From Smittium mucronatum (lineage: Eukaryota > Kickxellomycota > Harpellomycetes > Harpellales > Legeriomycetaceae), in the NCBI GenBank assembly GCA_001953115.1, contig LSSL01000161.1, positions 70,458 through 134,457 of the forward strand: a stretch of 64,000 nt of DNA, given 5' to 3'. This document shows, one piece after another, positions 14,805-24,450 of the stretch (the first letter of the stretch is position 1; each line of letters starts with the position of its first letter). Position numbers and translations under genes: made by a program. The notes beneath the pieces were generated by a model. That model saw only the letters and a program-made list of their open reading frames with translations, was not told the DNA's origin and made no database searches.

Positions 14805-17800
14805 ATGGAAAGCATAAGAGGGTTTCTATCATTGTCTAGCAATGACGATTTGCCAGAATTTAAGCCAGGTCAATACAAAAGTTATTCAAAGAACATTTTT
14901 AGACTTCAAAAAAAATCAAAACTTAAAACAGGAGGTGAAAATAGTGATAGGTCTCAAAGTCCTTCATCTAGATCTGATCCTAAAATTGAAAACTACATGT
15001 TGACTTTCTCTGATTCAAGGGATGATGGTACTCTCCCGAATTCCTCCATCTCCGAAGTTCCTAGCAATTCCAGATACCTTACTAATCACGAGGGCAATGC
15101 ATATTCTAATTCCAAACCTAACTCCAGTTATAAAAACCCAAGTGAGGATGATCCTAGTTCTATTTCAAAGAATTTGATCTCTGAACCCTTGCCACAATGC
15201 TTCAACACTAACGCCATTCAAACACCATTTACCCAAAAAATAGCTGATCTCGGGAGCACTGAAATCCATGAAAAAGATAAAATTACCCTTGGCAATCAAT
15301 CCCTTTTATTAGGAGGTGGGGAATATAAATTCAAAAACTCCATAGCTCCCGAAGACTCAAACTCGATAATTACGGACTATCCTCATCTTTTTAGTGAAGC
15401 TTCGATTATTAATCAATCCCTAATAACGAAAAAAGTCGAAAAGGAAAATATTTTTATCGATTCATCTGTTGAATATCAAAACTTAAAAAATAATCTAGCT
15501 CAAAATCCAAGAGGTTCTCTTGATAGCTTACCCCTACCTGGTCCCAGAACTTCTTCAATGAAACATGAAAGAATCAATAACATACGCACTAACTCTCCAG
15601 CCTTGGAAATTTCCTCTGAATCAAAAGCGGAAAATATCTCACCAAATGACGTCTTTTCTACTTCTAAATACCCGGAGAAAAATTCCTCTCTATCAAACCT
15701 TGATTCGATTAACTTTCCAGAAAGCAGTAACATATCCATTAGGAGATCAAGAAATGTAAAAACCCGCTCTTTTATTCCAAAAAACATTCAAACACCATAT
15801 AGCATTAACACCGAAGGTGCTCTTCAGGAAGACCTCTTCTATTCTCGAAAGGACAAGCACAAAAATAGGACTACTATCCATGAAATAGATAACACTACTA
15901 CAAAAACAAATTTTCAAAGCGAAAACCAATTTGAAGGTGGCGAGAGCTGCTTGTCGCCTTTTTCTGCAGTAAAATCGGCAAAGAGCACTCAATCAACACA
16001 AGCTTTTTTTGAAGCAATCGATACACAAAAAAGTGTCGATTCCCTTATGTCCAATTCTTCCTCAGATAAAAATGATGTTAATACCAATAAAAATCAATCA
16101 TATTCATTTAAACCCCCGATCTCAAAAGTTCAATATTTTTTTTCCAACAAGACTGACACCTCTCTTAATAAGCCCCTCGTACTACAAGCAAGGGATGCGA
16201 TAGCAATAAATGGTTCCCCCAAAAAAGGTTTCTTTTTCTTTTTTTCGACACTTTATCCTAAAACTATTTACTCACTTTTTCCCCCCTTATAGATAGAACA
16301 AGGTCAAGCCTAGAAATTTCTTCTAAAATATCCAGAAAATCCAGATCATCTACAAGTGATATTGGTCAAATATCCGAGAAAAGATCCTCTCTAGATACCT
16401 TGAATATGTCAAATTCATCTAGCAATGTTTCAAATAGCCCTCCTGTTAACAAATCCAATTTAATCTCCATTAAAACTTCAGGATTTAACACTACCCTCTC
16501 CAAACCAAAATCTGTTGGAAATATTAATAATTCCCGTTCCATAAAATTGTTTTTGCAATATGGGAGTCGTATAAAAAAGACCAGTCATAATGGTTCCCCT
16601 TCAATTTTTTCATTATTGACTCTCTTTTTAGATGCATTTGAAGAAGATAAAAACATTTTCTCCGAAATGTCCTCCACTAGCTTTAGAGACCACAAAGGAA
16701 AACCTTTTTTTCTCATCAAAGATCCTCAAATTGATATTTTTTATGAGCTTGTAGATCTCAGAGATATTAAAGATAATTCTATAATAAAATGGAACTGTTA
16801 TCCATCAAAAAACATTGGAGATGACCATAATCCTAGTCCTCAAGAAATTCCACAGTCCTTTGATTATCAGATATTAAAAGATTCTTATTTCGAAATACTG
16901 AAAAAGATTTCAGAGCTACCGATAGCCCTGGAATCAATGCTTGTTGATTCCACAAATGGTTTGAAAGATACTTTGCTAAGCCAAATATCCGTAAAAAAAT
17001 CCGTAGAAGTCCATTCTCCAGTTTCAAATAAACCAACCAAAGAATTACCAGAACCCACTGATCCAAAAAAAAAGGATCTGGAACATGAAAATAGTTTGTT
17101 GACGAAGGAAATATTTGACTTGAAAGAAAAACTGAAAAAGATAACATATGATATTCAAATATCTAAGAGCGAAAAGCTCATAATAGCTAAAAAGAATTCC
17201 GATCTAACCAAACAATTGGAGAAGGATCGCATTAAAATCACCTCTTTGGAGGAGAAAATACAAAATCTGGAAAACTCAACATCTCAGAGCTATAATTCTA
17301 ATAGGAAGAATTTGGATATTGAAAAGAATGAACTGAAATCCCGCTATGAAGAACTGGGTCGCAGAATGGAGGCCCTAGAAATATTTGTAAACGAGTTAAG
17401 AAAGGATGTTGTTGTTAGAAAGTCTACTCCAACTCCTCGCCTGATATCAAATGCCAAATCGGGCCTCGAATCTATTTTGAAAGATGTCAGCTCTTTAGAA
17501 AATTTTTTTAATGAAGTAACTCCTAGATGGAAATCCGTTTGGTCTGATGAACTGAAAAGCATAGTTTCAGAGCAACATTTAAGCAAACAAATAGAATCTG
17601 AGATGTCCGATCTAAGCGTTGACGCGAAATCCCTACTGGATATTCTCGATAAATTGAACGCTGTTATTGAACTGAAACAAGAAAATGGTAGTTCATCTGC
17701 CTCTCCCCAATTTGATGGACATAATCTAGATGATAATACAAGCACTTCCGGCTCTTCCAAAAGCAGCAAAAATAATTTTTTTTCTTTTATCGGCAATAAC

Positions 17801-18073
17801 GAACATAGCGAAAATCCTGTTGACCTCAAAAAACAGATACTTGGTGAGATATCTCTTGTAAATATCAGTTCAGAAGAACGGGTTGAGGCTATAGAGATTT
17901 CAGAAAAACTGCGGAAATTTGAGCTTGATTCCAGAAATGCCAATGAATTCGAATCAGAATTGTCAGAGTTCATATTTTCTAACAAGCTTAAAAAAACAGG
18001 GGGTGTTGAAGAGCTTGAAATGAAACTGGAAGCCAAGCAGGCTAGTAACCTAATTAACATGCTTTCAAGATAG
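14805..18073 (+). CDS. BUD6: Bud6/Aip3-like actin and formin regulator, two exons
   Basis: Predicted 1067-aa protein encoded by exons 14805-16227 and 16293-18073. The 65-nt GT-AG intron restores one frame across the junction. Residues 1 to about 540 are low-complexity and Ser/Asn-rich. An AIP3-type region starts near residue 553 (SIKLFLQYG, then a KDPxxxxFYELxDLxDIKDxS motif at about 617-637). A Lys/Glu-rich coiled coil follows at about 734-845, then a conserved TPRWKSVWSDEL segment near 884. The C-terminal core is NEFESELSEF with KKTGGVEELE at about 1025-1050. This order is that of Bud6/Aip3, which nucleates actin with formins at the polarisome and bud or hyphal tip (family knowledge). The start is chosen because an in-frame TAA lies 15 nt upstream of the ATG. 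The protein is longer than the yeast one (788 aa), mainly through its disordered N-terminus. It is isolated from other host genes. Confidence 0.87.
16228..16292 (+). other. Intron of the BUD6-like gene
   Basis: It starts GTTTCT and ends TTATAG, is pyrimidine-rich, and is 65 nt long. Splicing joins a 1-nt overhang (G) to AT to give Asp475 and keeps the frame for 592 further codons. Reading through it gives a stop (TAG) whose AG is the acceptor itself. No perfect TACTAAC branch site is visible; tttactcac about 20 nt before the acceptor is the best candidate. Confidence 0.85.
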
Positions 18074-18849
18074 ACATGAAAATATTTAGATTGATCATTG
18101 CAAGTGATATGTGTTTCAATCTGGGAGCTCTTATCTTCTTCCCCTTTTCATTCGCTAATTATAGCTTCGAGCTCTGTTAATTGCTTTGGAATCAATTCCC
18201 ATTCTGCTACTCGACATTCCCAAAAAAAAAAAATCATTATTTTAAACGTCTCTCCCTCCCCTTTTTTTAATTTTCGATGAAATCATTTGTATTATAATAA
18301 AATCATTTAAATTCATTTCTCTCAATCTTTCTTTTAAACATTAAAAGGTATTTATTTGAGTACTAAGAAAAATTTCAATAATTTGTTGTGCAATAGTTTT
18401 TATATGGATTAATAATTCGAGATCCTTATAAAAAATGATATCAATCTATAATATACAGTGGGAAAAGGCATATATGGATATAATGTATAGTATCTACATT
18501 ATCCTATTATAGAAAAATATTACCCAATATATCTGGACAATATCAAATATTTTACTCCACTTAGCTATATTTCAAAAAAAGTAACAGAAAAAATTACAAT
18601 TGAGCAATTTTTTGTCCAAAATATTAATTTTCGAGAAAATTTTAGTGTTTCTTCTCCCAACCCAGCTCAGTTGGAGTAGATTAGAAAACTCCTTGGGGAG
18701 AAGAAGTCTAAAAATCTTTTTTTCAGTTGCGGGCTGACAACACTAGCCAAATAATTGAGCTGGAAACAGCGAATTTTTTGAATGGCTTCGTATTGTCCGT
18801 CTATTAATACTGGAAAGCATAATAGATAACCAACCCCTTTGAGCCAATC
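18074..18849. other. Intergenic region after BUD6, with a hairpin
   Basis: AT-rich 3' flank of the BUD6-like gene with AATAAA-type hexamers near 18295 that could serve polyadenylation. From about 18650 the DNA becomes GC-richer and contains an inverted pair, cttctcccaa (about 18650-18662) and ttggggagaag (about 18693-18704). I see no gene. Confidence 0.5.
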
Positions 18850-18956
18850 CCCAGTGGGTACGGAGCCACTAGAGTGGAAGAGAGGAAAAGCGGGATGGGC
18901 TGGAAATTTTTTCGAAAAATTTCAACTTTTTTTAAAAAAAATTATTAGCGTTTTTA
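18850..18956 (+). repeat. Dispersed repeat copy R1, left part, interrupted by the DIRS element
   Basis: It begins cccagtgggtacggag, then a CTAGAG-type box, a purine-rich GC block, a perfect palindrome gaaattttttcgaaaaatttc-like core and a T/A-rich tail ending agcgtttttatt. The same order recurs at 54609-54750 (R4). The sequence that follows the tail in R4 (taaaaataaattctgc) reappears here only after the DIRS element, at 23231. R1 is therefore one repeat split by the insertion. Confidence 0.7.
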
Positions 18957-19024
18957 TTTTAGAATTATTCGAGCTCTAATGAGCGAATAATAATTCATAT
19001 TATATGATGAGAGGAGAAATATTA
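18957..19024. repeat. Extended left end of the DIRS element, inverted copy of the internal region
   Basis: About 68 bases (beginning ttagaattattcgagctc) that match, in reverse complement, 19187-19256 with only a handful of mismatches. In the DIRS model this terminal extension is the template complement carried by the internal complementary region. Confidence 0.85.
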
Positions 19025-19153
19025 AGTTTTTCCATCTTATTGGATAAAACTAAGCCAAAAATCTAAAGCCAATAAAATCTAGTAATAAAATGAGCAAATT
19101 TTTTTTTTTGGTATAGATTGTACGGTACGTGAATAGTGCTATCCTTATCATCT
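19011..19153. repeat. Left inverted terminal repeat of the DIRS element
   Basis: Reverse-complement match to 23045-23203 over about 145 bases with small indels. Shared blocks are cttattggataaaacta, aaaatctagta and agtatagac/ggtatagat, followed by gtgaatagtg-type sequence and cttatcatctt. It lies beyond the 3' end of the minus-strand recombinase frame. Confidence 0.88.
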
Positions 19154-19186
19154 TCAGCAAAGGTAACATGTGGGTATGTGGGTGGG

Positions 19187-19285
19187 ACTTAATATGTCTC
19201 CTCTCATCATATAATACGAATTATTATTCGCTCGTAAGAGCTCGAATAATTCTAACATTATATTTCAGAGAGGAGACATTTAAGT
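19187..19285. repeat. Internal complementary region (ICR) of the DIRS element
   Basis: It contains the reverse complement of the left outer end (19187-19256) followed directly by agaggagacatttaagt (19269-19285), which is complementary to the outer end of the right terminal repeat (acttaatatgtatcctct at about 23185-23202). The two parts make a palindrome: acttaatatgtctcctct at 19187-19204 pairs with 19269-19285. Joining complements of both element ends in one internal segment is the expected DIRS structure for making a circular copy. Confidence 0.82.
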
Positions 19286-19338
19286 TACTCCAAATTTATA
19301 ATCGACTCAGTAAGGTTATTTGAGGAATTCCTTGTGAT

Positions 19339-20439
19339 TCAATAGTATGAGTCGAAGACGGTATATTTAGACCAGAAAGCGTGCGTAACTATATCATCAG
19401 AAGAGGTTCCAGAATTAGCTTCCAGGGTTGCCCCTATCGCCCTTCCTTTTGGTATCGGTGTATTTGGATCCCTCTGTATCCTACTTGAGATTGAGTAGAT
19501 GTATCTAGTTATAATGTCTACTAATAAAGGCTTGTTTTTGTCGTTTACAAATCTCAAAATTCTATTAACAGTCCATTTTCTGTTGTTAGAATGAGGGGTC
19601 GGGCACAGATTAACCGCTATTTTTTCCTTGTATACATTTTATGCTAATACCGGGCATAAAGTGGGGTCTGAATGTGGGCTTATCCAGAAAGGCTTTCCCA
19701 CAGATATATCAATCCTTTTTTTCTTGAGTGCGATCATGACCATATTGAGTACTCATTTATCCAAATGGCTTCTCGCATCGTCAATCCTATCGATATCGCT
19801 GGCTCTAAGGAATACTGTGACTGATAGGAGCCAGAAAAATTTCTCAGTCAGCTGTTTTATCGACAGATCTCGAGAAGGTCCGAATTCTCTGAGAAGAGCG
19901 ATTACCGGTGATATATCAATAGAGAGCCTTATGAAATATTTTAATGAAGAATCCTCCAAATTTTTTGTAAATTCCAAAAGCATTGGGTGTTTTGATATTG
20001 TATAGGTGTCGTCGGTAAGTTTTAACAAAGCCGATTTGTATGCCTTTATATTTTCAATTTTCAGCTTTTCGACTGTGTAAATTTCAGCCAGATAGTTAAT
20101 TATCTGGGGAGCAGATATATGGTAAGCTATATTATTAGAGACGCGCCAGTCTAAAAAAAGCTGTTGCGCATAACTGTACCTGGATCGACGCCGGACACGT
20201 CGTTCTTTCGAAAATATAAATACAAAGGCATAACTTCCGAGATCTTGCGTTTTGAGGAAACGCCGCTGATCCTCCAAAGCCATCAATGGCCACTGCTTGT
20301 TCTCCGAGAAGAAAGATTTTCCGCTTTTGGGGTCTACTATTATCGTGGTAGCCTGTAAGATTAACAGCTGAGGTATTGCTAGCGCCATTAGGTCTGGATA
20401 CCATACCACAGATCTCCACATCGGCATAATCAGCCTCAT
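19339..20439 (-). pseudogene. DIRS tyrosine recombinase, with in-frame stops
   Basis: One minus-strand frame runs from 20439 to 19339. It is broken by a TGA after the HLDK motif (near 19753) and by a TAA near 19632, and preceded in frame by a TGA at 20446-20448. Recognisable parts are the N-terminal SAM-like segment SRYSYAQQLFLDWRVSNN, the box with the first catalytic Arg (FLRASDI), and the C-terminal PKGRAIGATLEAN...THAFWSKYTVFDSYY block with the catalytic His and the Tyr nucleophile. The enzyme would integrate circular cDNA without target duplication (family knowledge). With the stops removed the frame is continuous, so the inactivation looks relatively recent. It ends about 50 bases from the ICR. 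Confidence 0.85.
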
Positions 20440-20445
20440 GGTCGT

Positions 20446-21213
20446 TCATTCTCTTCCGAACTTCTGAACTACCTGGGAGATTAGATTACATGGGTGACAT
20501 CCATAGGGGTTGCTCCATTTCATACAAGTATGAGACAGTGCGTTATGTACCACTGATTTCGCATCCTGGAGCCAGCTGTAATATGTTTTCACTTTCTTGT
20601 TGAGATGTGATGCTAATAGATCCGCATCGTATTGACCGTGTAGCTCCTCCAGAATCGAGAATGTCTCTTGTGATATCAAACAATCTGTTTGTGCTGCTAA
20701 TCTGCTCGGAGCATCCACTGAGTTCAGAATGGATAGAACTTAGGCTACTTTTGGGCAGTTGTTTGTCCTTAGACAATGAATCCATATCTCTTCCGCTATA
20801 CCAAGTAATTCTGGGGAACTTTTCCCTCCAAATTTCTTCACGTACGCCAGTATTGTCGTGTATTCTGAGTATATCAGCACTTAAAGGCCTACTAACTCTT
20901 TGATCCTGGGTGCATGCAGAAAGGTTAACAGTTACTTTGCATTGATGTGTAGTCGTTCCTTCTTCCGGTTCCATAATCCGCTGTACATTCGGGATCCAAC
21001 CACTATTCACCAGGCTTTATCGCTGCAATTTGTGAAAGCCTCCATTTCTGGAATCTCTGGTAAAAACAAGAGTCCGTTACATGATGCTAACTGGTTTTTC
21101 CAGGATTTTAGGTTCTGGACAGCTGGGATCGTTAATATAGCTGTCAAGTTCCATGACTTCATTTTCACAAGAGATTGGTTCTTGAGCTCTAGGATTCTGA
21201 GTAACATTAACAT
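20446..21213 (-). pseudogene. DIRS RNase H and connection domain, with in-frame stops
   Basis: It is in the same frame as the recombinase downstream and the YLDD box upstream. The segment includes FLPEIPEMEAFT(N)CSDKAW, where related elements have the RNase H 'FTDAS...AW' motif, and DAPSRLAAQTDCLI, the conserved 'ADAPSR' segment after RNase H. A TGA follows KAW at about 21007 and other stops separate the pieces. The expected Asp of FTDAS appears replaced (FTNCS), so a catalytic residue is probably lost. This assignment rests on motif order and on the RT-RH-YR context. Confidence 0.75.
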
Positions 21214-22150
21214 TCCTTAAAGAAGAGCTACATACTTCGATTGAGATTTTCCTATAAAACTTGCTAGACATATCAGTGTCGTCTGACTTGCTCTCAAAAG
21301 TCTGCTATCATCTCGTCTCAGGTCCCGTATTTTGGAATCGGGTATCTTTATTGTCATTTCCCTGGTATTTATCATCATACATAAATGAGTAATTGTTTGA
21401 GATGGTACTGTGGAAGACTTCTATGAATTGATCTTTAATCCAAGCTCTAATAGTTTGGATTAAACTAAAAGCGCACTGCTCTCGCACGCTTCTTTGCTCT
21501 CTCACATGATTATCAGATCATCCAGATAAGTTGAAATGCGTATTAAATTTGATCTGGTACATTCAAAAACTTTCAGGAAGATTTTTTGGATGTTATAGGG
21601 CTTAGTGACAGACCAAATGTTAGGAATCGGAATTTGAAACCTCTCCAATTCCATTGAAATCGAAGGTATTTTCTGCATTTTTTGTAGATTAGTATGTGCA
21701 AAAATTCATCTTGTAAATCCAATAAAGTCAGAAAATACTTTCTTCAAACTATTTTGCAGATGAAGGAGAGTGTCTCAATCTTGAAATTTCACTCTTTCAC
21801 ATATTGGTTGAACTTTCTTAGATATAAAACTGGTATGAGTCCTCCAGTCTTCTTCGGGACGGTAAAAAGTTGGTTGTAAAATTCCGGCTTCTGGGAATGA
21901 ACCTCCTCTATTCCTCGTTTTTCTAGCAATTCGGACACCTCCTCTATTAAAAACTTGCTTTCATCTTTAGTTGGTTTTCTTTTTCACCTCTTCCGGCCGC
22001 GCAGGGATTTAGGCTGGGTTCTTGAATGGAATTTTGAATCCTCTCTCCGCTATTTTCCCAACCCATCTTCTGTCGGTCAGCTTGAACCATGCAGATTTAA
22101 AAATAGCTAGACAAACCCCAACTGGGTGGTATTTTATTGTACCTAATAGC
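21214..22150 (-). pseudogene. DIRS reverse transcriptase, frameshifted and with stops
   Basis: The polymerase signature YLDD is encoded at 21517-21528 (minus strand), followed by LIIM and then a stop. Upstream, in another frame, lie FYNQLFTVPKKTGG (finger motif), FKIETLSFIC, LTLLDLQDEFLHI (the D-containing box) and YLRFQWNWRGFKFRFLTFGL, in the order of DIRS and LTR reverse transcriptases. A frameshift lies between about 21590 and 21530. Near the 5' side is IFKSAWFKLTDRRWVGKIAE, also typical of these elements. At least six stop codons break the frame, so no functional enzyme can be made. Confidence 0.82.
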
Positions 22151-22278
22151 CCCCCCCTTCCTCTTCCCCGACTTTTTCCGCAAAAATTCTACTGTCTGTC
22201 TTGGTTTTTGTGGTTAGAGCTAGGTTCGCTCGTATTTGCAGCGTTTGAATTCTGCGACAGAGCAGTGCTGCCGCTTTT

Positions 22279-22947
22279 CTAATCTCTGATGAACGCAACC
22301 TGCTGGAGTCTCCAAAAGGGCTGTATTCGCCGTCTTCTCGTTGGAGGCTTCTTGGAAATAAGAGTATCTAGTTCCTCCTGGTTTAATAGTGGTTTTGTAT
22401 CCGAAGTTAACAGCTGTGTAGGCTTTCCAGGAAAATCAAATCTTTTGTTTTTGTTGTCGATTCTCGCCTGAGCGAATGTGTCCGCAATGTACGACAGAAG
22501 TGCTCGCATGATACTTGCGAATATTATTTCAGGGTCATCGGCTGTGTTTATCCCTGGCGATTATTGAATTCTCCTATGCACATAGTAATAAATTGATCTG
22601 GTAGCTTGAGAAAGAGCTTTTTGGATCCCGTAGAAGGTCGATTCTTCCTTTTTAATTTTTCTGGATGCGGAATCATTCAGCTGCGGGGGTTTATAGTTCA
22701 TCGAAATTGTTTTTGGGCAAGAATAAATAGCAAATTTACGTTCTTCTTTAGTTAGTGGTGATCTAAATAATTTTTCTTCAATGGATGGGGGTGCATTAAT
22801 GAGTTTTGGATAAACAGAGAGGTCCGTAACTGGTGTTCGAGTGGTGAAGAAAGGATCCGCAATATCTTTTTCAGGGGTCCTTTCTCTCATCAACATATTG
22901 ACTTTTTCTGTCAGTTTAATAAGCATACTATTAGCTTCTGATTCCAT
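22279..22947 (-). pseudogene. DIRS gag-like ORF with one internal stop
   Basis: A methionine at 22947 starts a frame of 128 codons ending in TAA at 22561-22563. The same frame continues unbroken (from SPGINTADDPEIIFAS) to a stop at 22279, so a single nonsense codon divides a protein of about 220 aa. Motifs include TDLSVYPKLINAPPS, RSPLTKEERKFAIYSCPKT and a basic RRRRIQPF segment near the C-terminus that may bind RNA. These motifs match the first ORF of Harpellales DIRS elements as I remember them. It lies about 100 bases inside the right terminal repeat. Confidence 0.8.
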
Positions 22948-23044
22948 TGTCTTAAATTGAAGGGATTAGAATATATATTAGTATTTTATAGATTCTTTTG
23001 TAGTTTGAAAATATTTTGGAAGTTAGAGTAATTTTGTGAAAGAA

Positions 23045-23203
23045 AAGATGATAATGATAACACTATCCACATGACGTGCAGTCTATACTAAAAAAAAAAA
23101 ATTTAGCTCATTTCATTTCATTTACTAGATTTTATTTTATTTTATTTGGATTTTCGGTTTAGTTTTATCCAATAAGATTTTAACACTTAATATGTATCCT
23201 CTT
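23045..23203. repeat. Right inverted terminal repeat of the DIRS element
   Basis: Reverse-complement partner of 19011-19153, from aagatgataatgataacac to cctctt. It contains a small expansion (tttcatttcatttac) absent on the left. It lies upstream of the gag-like start codon and probably holds the element's promoter (inference). Confidence 0.88.
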
Positions 23204-23204
23204 T

Positions 23205-24370
23205 GAAATAAAAGTAATTTTTAAAGGGGCTAAAAATAAATTCTGCATAAAAAAAAAATGAAGACAGAAAAAATGAAATATGAAATATGAAAAAGTTATA
23301 ATAAGTTGTTTTTGGATGCAAATTTCATCATTATATACTATTTTCCCAGTTGAAGAAACTAAAATTTCAATACTTTTATCCATAAGTACTCAAAATTTAG
23401 CGAATACGAACAATATTAATCCTTTTTCACATTTTTTTATATTGACCAATAGTTAGGCAAATTTTTTTTTTCATCTTTGCCCAATTAATATTCTAACACT
23501 TTTGGAGGTGAATATCCTATTAAAATCGTGCCATTTATCCATCAATGATATACCGATAGTTTTTCTTAGGGGTTCTTACTTTTAATGAGAAGTTTTCATA
23601 TTTAATTCTATTCAAGAAAAATAATTAAAGGGGTTAATTGGAATTTATAACTTGAGCTGATAGTGCTCATCAATAGTTTTTATTAAGCTTTGAAAACCGT
23701 ATTTTTTACCTTTGAATTAAATATATTGTTTCAGTAATTTGGTTTTTTGCTATCAAAAATCAGATAGTTAGCCATTTCACTTTTTTCAATAAGAGTTTTA
23801 TTTGAAGGAAACATAGTTAAAAACTTTGATCAATTAAATAATAAAATAAGTTTAAGGCATACTTAAGACTTTTATACTAAACTCTAATTTATTCTTCTAT
23901 CAATCCACCAGCTGAGTGCCTAGAGAAAACGGAAATTAAGCATTAATCCGATATACTCTATCATACAATCCATGAATTGAGGTATTAGATTAGGGTTATG
24001 CGGTATAGCCAATTTATAGTTTTATCAAAGGATTATTTTTTTATTTTAAATTCCGATATATTCTCCGTAAATATGTACTTGGTCTGTTTAAAGGCAAAAT
24101 AATAATTTTTTTATGCAAAAATCGTATATTTCTTTCATTTTTATTTGGAAAAATAAAAGCTGTGCAAAAACAGAATACTTTTGAGTAGTTTTGTTTAAAA
24201 TTGTGAATAAATCATCGACGTTCTTTAACCAATATTTTAATATTATGATTTTAAAATTTGAATGTATATAACCATAAAAGTAAATATTAAAGCTATAAGT
24301 CTCAAAAATGAACGAATATTAATACCTGAAGGCGTTAATAGATCACCAGCCTCCTACATACAATACACAA
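23205..24370. other. AT-rich flank after the DIRS element
   Basis: The first bases continue the dispersed repeat R1 (taaaaataaattctgcataa at 23231-23250). The rest is AT-rich with no supported gene; the minus-strand ORF 23180-23383 spans the element boundary and is a chance frame. Confidence 0.6.
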
Positions 24371-24450
24371 TGGATAAAGGGCTGCTAGAGCGGTGGAGTA
24401 GAATTGGGAAAAAGAGTTTTTCGAAAATTTTCAATCTTTTAAACCTTTTT
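24371..24450 (+). repeat. Dispersed repeat copy R2
   Basis: tggataaagg, then ctgctagagcggtggagtag, then a palindromic tttttcgaaaattttc tail. It shares the CTAGAGCGGTGGA core with R3 (37281) and the tail with R1 and R4. It directly abuts the outer end of the long inverted-repeat element. Confidence 0.6.

Larger units (their letters stand above)
18957..23204 (-). mobile_element. DIRS-like tyrosine-recombinase retrotransposon, degenerate
   Basis: About 4.25 kb. Inverted terminal repeats lie at 19011-19153 and 23045-23203. An extended left end (18957-19010) is repeated in inverted orientation inside the element at 19187-19256. Reading on the minus strand, the order is gag-like ORF, reverse transcriptase with YLDD, RNase H, then tyrosine recombinase. 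This gene order, with inverted terminal repeats plus an internal complementary region and no integrase, is the hallmark of DIRS retrotransposons, which integrate as circles through the recombinase. All ORFs carry stops and at least one frameshift, so this copy is dead. The ORF sequences resemble DIRS proteins I recall from Harpellales fungi. The element is GC-richer than its surroundings and sits inside another repeat. Confidence 0.9.

Noticed and set aside
14805..16292. A stand-alone 495-aa gene
   Set aside because: Its last 20 codons are a pyrimidine-rich intron. Splicing 16228-16292 joins it in frame to the downstream AIP3 region, so it is exon 1 of the BUD6-like gene.
17344..18060. 238-aa minus-strand ORF
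   Set aside because: It is a shadow antisense to the conserved C-terminal half of the BUD6-like gene, and its composition is the complement of the coding strand.
20607..21220. Plus-strand ORFs of about 100 codons across the DIRS RNase H region
   Set aside because: They are antisense shadows; the minus strand carries the recognisable DIRS motifs in consistent order.
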